From: Eubacteriales bacterium | GTDB lineage: Bacteria > Bacillota_A > Clostridia > Christensenellales > Aristaeellaceae | DNA length: 37,655 nucleotides | Assembly (NCBI GenBank): GCA_029974855.1 | Contig: JARKQO010000024.1 | Span: 1 to 37,655 of the forward strand | Direction of reading: 5' to 3' | Part shown: positions 36,181 to 37,655 of the stretch, piece by piece | Numbering within the stretch: the first letter of the stretch is position 1 | Layout of the letters: each line of letters begins with the position of its first letter | The notes under the pieces: model-generated | Databases searched by the model: none | What the model saw: the letters and a program-made list of their open reading frames with translations, nothing else | Told to the model about the DNA's origin: nothing | Program-made: the position numbers and the translations under genes

Positions 36181-37655
36181 AAAGACATACCCAAATCCTC
36201 TTTGTGATTTTGATCCTTGCCACTTTGGCGGCGATGTTTTTGCCCCTGGCCACCTTTGAGCAATCCTTTACCGCCGCCTCCAGCGCCGAGGTTGAAAAAA
36301 GCAAGGAAAAGCTGGTGGACCTGCGGCGGGCCATGGACCGCTATGTGAAGAGCAACGATACGGAAAAGATCACCAAGCAGCAGGCGAAAATCGACAAGGA
36401 GCAGGCCAAGCTGGATGAGCTGCTGATCGAGGCCGAGCAGGCGGCGCAGCAGCAGGGCGAGGGCGGCGAAACCTACGCCATGCTTCCCCGGCCCAGCCTG
36501 CCCGGTGTTTTGGAATTTGATCAGGCCCGCATCAACACGTCCCGGGTGTACCAGCCCAACCCACAGCAATATGTGACGCTGGTCTATGTCACCGCGGCTT
36601 TGCTGCTGGCGTCCCTTGCGCTGTTCCTTCTGGGCGGCACCAAGGATGTGAGCAAGTACTTCACCTTCTCCAGCTGCGTCCACCTGGCCGCCATTCTCAT
36701 GATGGCCTATTGCGTCCTGATCCTAAAGGCATTCCCCATCAAAGCGCCCTACAGCGACGCAAAGCTGACCTGGGTGCAGTATGTGCTTTTGGGGGCGCCC
36801 ATTTTGGCCCTGGCCGTCAACATCCGGACCATGCACCGCACCAAGCGCACCATGCTGTACGTGCTGCTGACATTCCTCAGCTTGCTGAGCCTTTTGCCCT
36901 TCTGGACCATGATCGTGAACGCCACCCGGTCCACCTATCAAATCCAGCAAGGCATGTCGCTGCTGCCCAGCACCTTCTTTGAAAACAACCTGCGGATTTT
37001 GACCAGCAAGAACTTCGACGTGCTGGTGGGCTTCCGCAACAGCGCCATCATCGCCTTTGGCTCCACCCTCCTCAGCGTGTACTTCTCCTCCCTGACCGCC
37101 TACGGCCTGACGGTGTACCAGTTCAAGGGGAGCAAAAGCCTGTACAAGTTCATCCTGGCGATCATCATGATCCCCACCCAGGTGACGGCCACGGGCTTTT
37201 ACATGTCCATGTACCGCATGAACCTCACCAACAACTTTCTCCCGCTGATCATTCCCGCCATTGCCGCCCCCAGCACGGTGTTCTTCATGAAGCAATACCT
37301 GGCGGCCAACTTCCAGATTTCCTTGGTGGAAGCCTCCCGCATCGACGGCTCCGGGGAGTTCTACACCTACAACCGCATCGTCATGCCCATCATGATGCCC
37401 GCCCTGGCCACCATGGGCATCATGGCGGTGATCGCCTCCTGGAACAACTACCTGACCCCCTTGATGCTGCTGTCCAACCCCGACATGCGCACGCTGCCCA
37501 TGATGGTGAAGGAGCTGCGGGGCGACATCTACCGCACGGAATACGGCTCCATTTATCTGGGCCTGGCCATGACGGCCCTGCCGCTGATCATCGTGTACTT
37601 TGCCCTGAGCAAATACATCATTCAGGGCATCGCCGTGGGCGGCGTGAAGGAATAA
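36177..37655 (+). CDS. ABC transporter permease, MalG type, with a long N-terminal membrane extension
   Basis: A 492-residue protein. From about residue 226 it is a normal MalG-type permease (FWTMIVNATRS, coupling loop EASRIDGSGEFYTYNRIVMP, C-terminal YIIQGIAVGGVKE). The first ~220 residues are extra: a membrane helix (6-26), a charged helical region likely forming a coiled coil (about 37-92, KSKEKLVDLRRAMDR, KQQAKIDKEQAKLDE), then three more membrane helices (132-152, 163-184, 199-217). MalG-type subunits are usually about 270-300 residues. The extension may sense or hold the binding protein. The gene is complete, with its TAA ending exactly at the window edge; no ATPase gene is seen before the edge. 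Confidence 0.9.
   Translation: MKRHTQILFVILILATLAAMFLPLATFEQSFTAASSAEVEKSKEKLVDLRRAMDRYVKSNDTEKITKQQAKIDKEQAKLDELLIEAEQAAQQQGEGGETYAMLPRPSLPGVLEFDQARINTSRVYQPNPQQYVTLVYVTAALLLASLALFLLGGTKDVSKYFTFSSCVHLAAILMMAYCVLILKAFPIKAPYSDAKLTWVQYVLLGAPILALAVNIRTMHRTKRTMLYVLLTFLSLLSLLPFWTMIVNATRSTYQIQQGMSLLPSTFFENNLRILTSKNFDVLVGFRNSAIIAFGSTLLSVYFSSLTAYGLTVYQFKGSKSLYKFILAIIMIPTQVTATGFYMSMYRMNLTNNFLPLIIPAIAAPSTVFFMKQYLAANFQISLVEASRIDGSGEFYTYNRIVMPIMMPALATMGIMAVIASWNNYLTPLMLLSNPDMRTLPMMVKELRGDIYRTEYGSIYLGLAMTALPLIIVYFALSKYIIQGIAVGGVKE

Overview
The window looks like chromosomal DNA of an anaerobic, Gram-positive Clostridia-type bacterium. Most of it is GC-rich with strong G/C preference at third codon positions. 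Ribosome binding sites are AGGAGG-like and promoters are Firmicutes sigma-A type (TTGACA-N17-TATAAT, several with an extended -10 TGn). Two carbohydrate-type ABC importers lack their own ATPase, and the secreted substrate-binding proteins have signal peptides without a clear lipobox. I cannot fix the genus; a Christensenellales/Oscillospirales-like gut or digester organism is only a guess. No rRNA, tRNA, CRISPR array, insertion sequence or phage module was recognised.

Bases 1-2,900 hold an AT-rich broken flavin reductase gene, a PHP-family phosphoesterase, a decayed copy of the start of a secreted-protein gene, a YcxB-like membrane protein and a flavodoxin whose frame is cut by an in-frame TGA. 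From 3,052 to 10,533, on the plus strand, lies an ECF sigma factor with a membrane-anchored partner (probable anti-sigma), then four exported proteins: a beta-propeller fused to a solute-binding-protein-like domain, a second propeller protein, and two SH3b-repeat proteins.

From 17,062 down to 10,590, on the minus strand, is a six-gene catabolic operon: IclR regulator, FAD-dependent oxidoreductase, substrate-binding protein, two ABC permeases and a DapA/NanA-family lyase. It starts from a clear sigma-A promoter.

The most notable locus is 17,448-19,235: a promoter, an ArsR-family regulator, and hgcA and hgcB. These encode the corrinoid protein with the NVWCAAGK cap-helix motif and five membrane helices, and its 2[4Fe-4S] ferredoxin partner. 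Together they are the diagnostic gene pair for microbial mercury methylation. The gene following convergently belongs to a second ECF sigma factor unit.

From 20,585 to 33,085 comes a mixed series: two MFS transporters (the second behind a six-codon leader peptide and a long hairpin), a VOC protein, an operon of glutathione peroxidase, OhrR-like MarR regulator and radical SAM enzyme with a MarR-type operator at the peroxidase promoter, a TetR regulator with an Fe-S aldo/keto reductase, an isoprenylcysteine-methyltransferase-like membrane protein, a YbaK deacylase, and an operon of a HelD-like helicase, an acyl-carrier-like protein that lacks the pantetheine serine, and a DUF362 Fe-S protein.

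From 33,100 to the end is a second sugar-type ABC importer. It has a long, structured, multi-promoter leader containing a cre/LacI-like operator, a highly codon-biased binding protein, a normal permease, and a second permease carrying an unusual N-terminal extension of about 220 residues.
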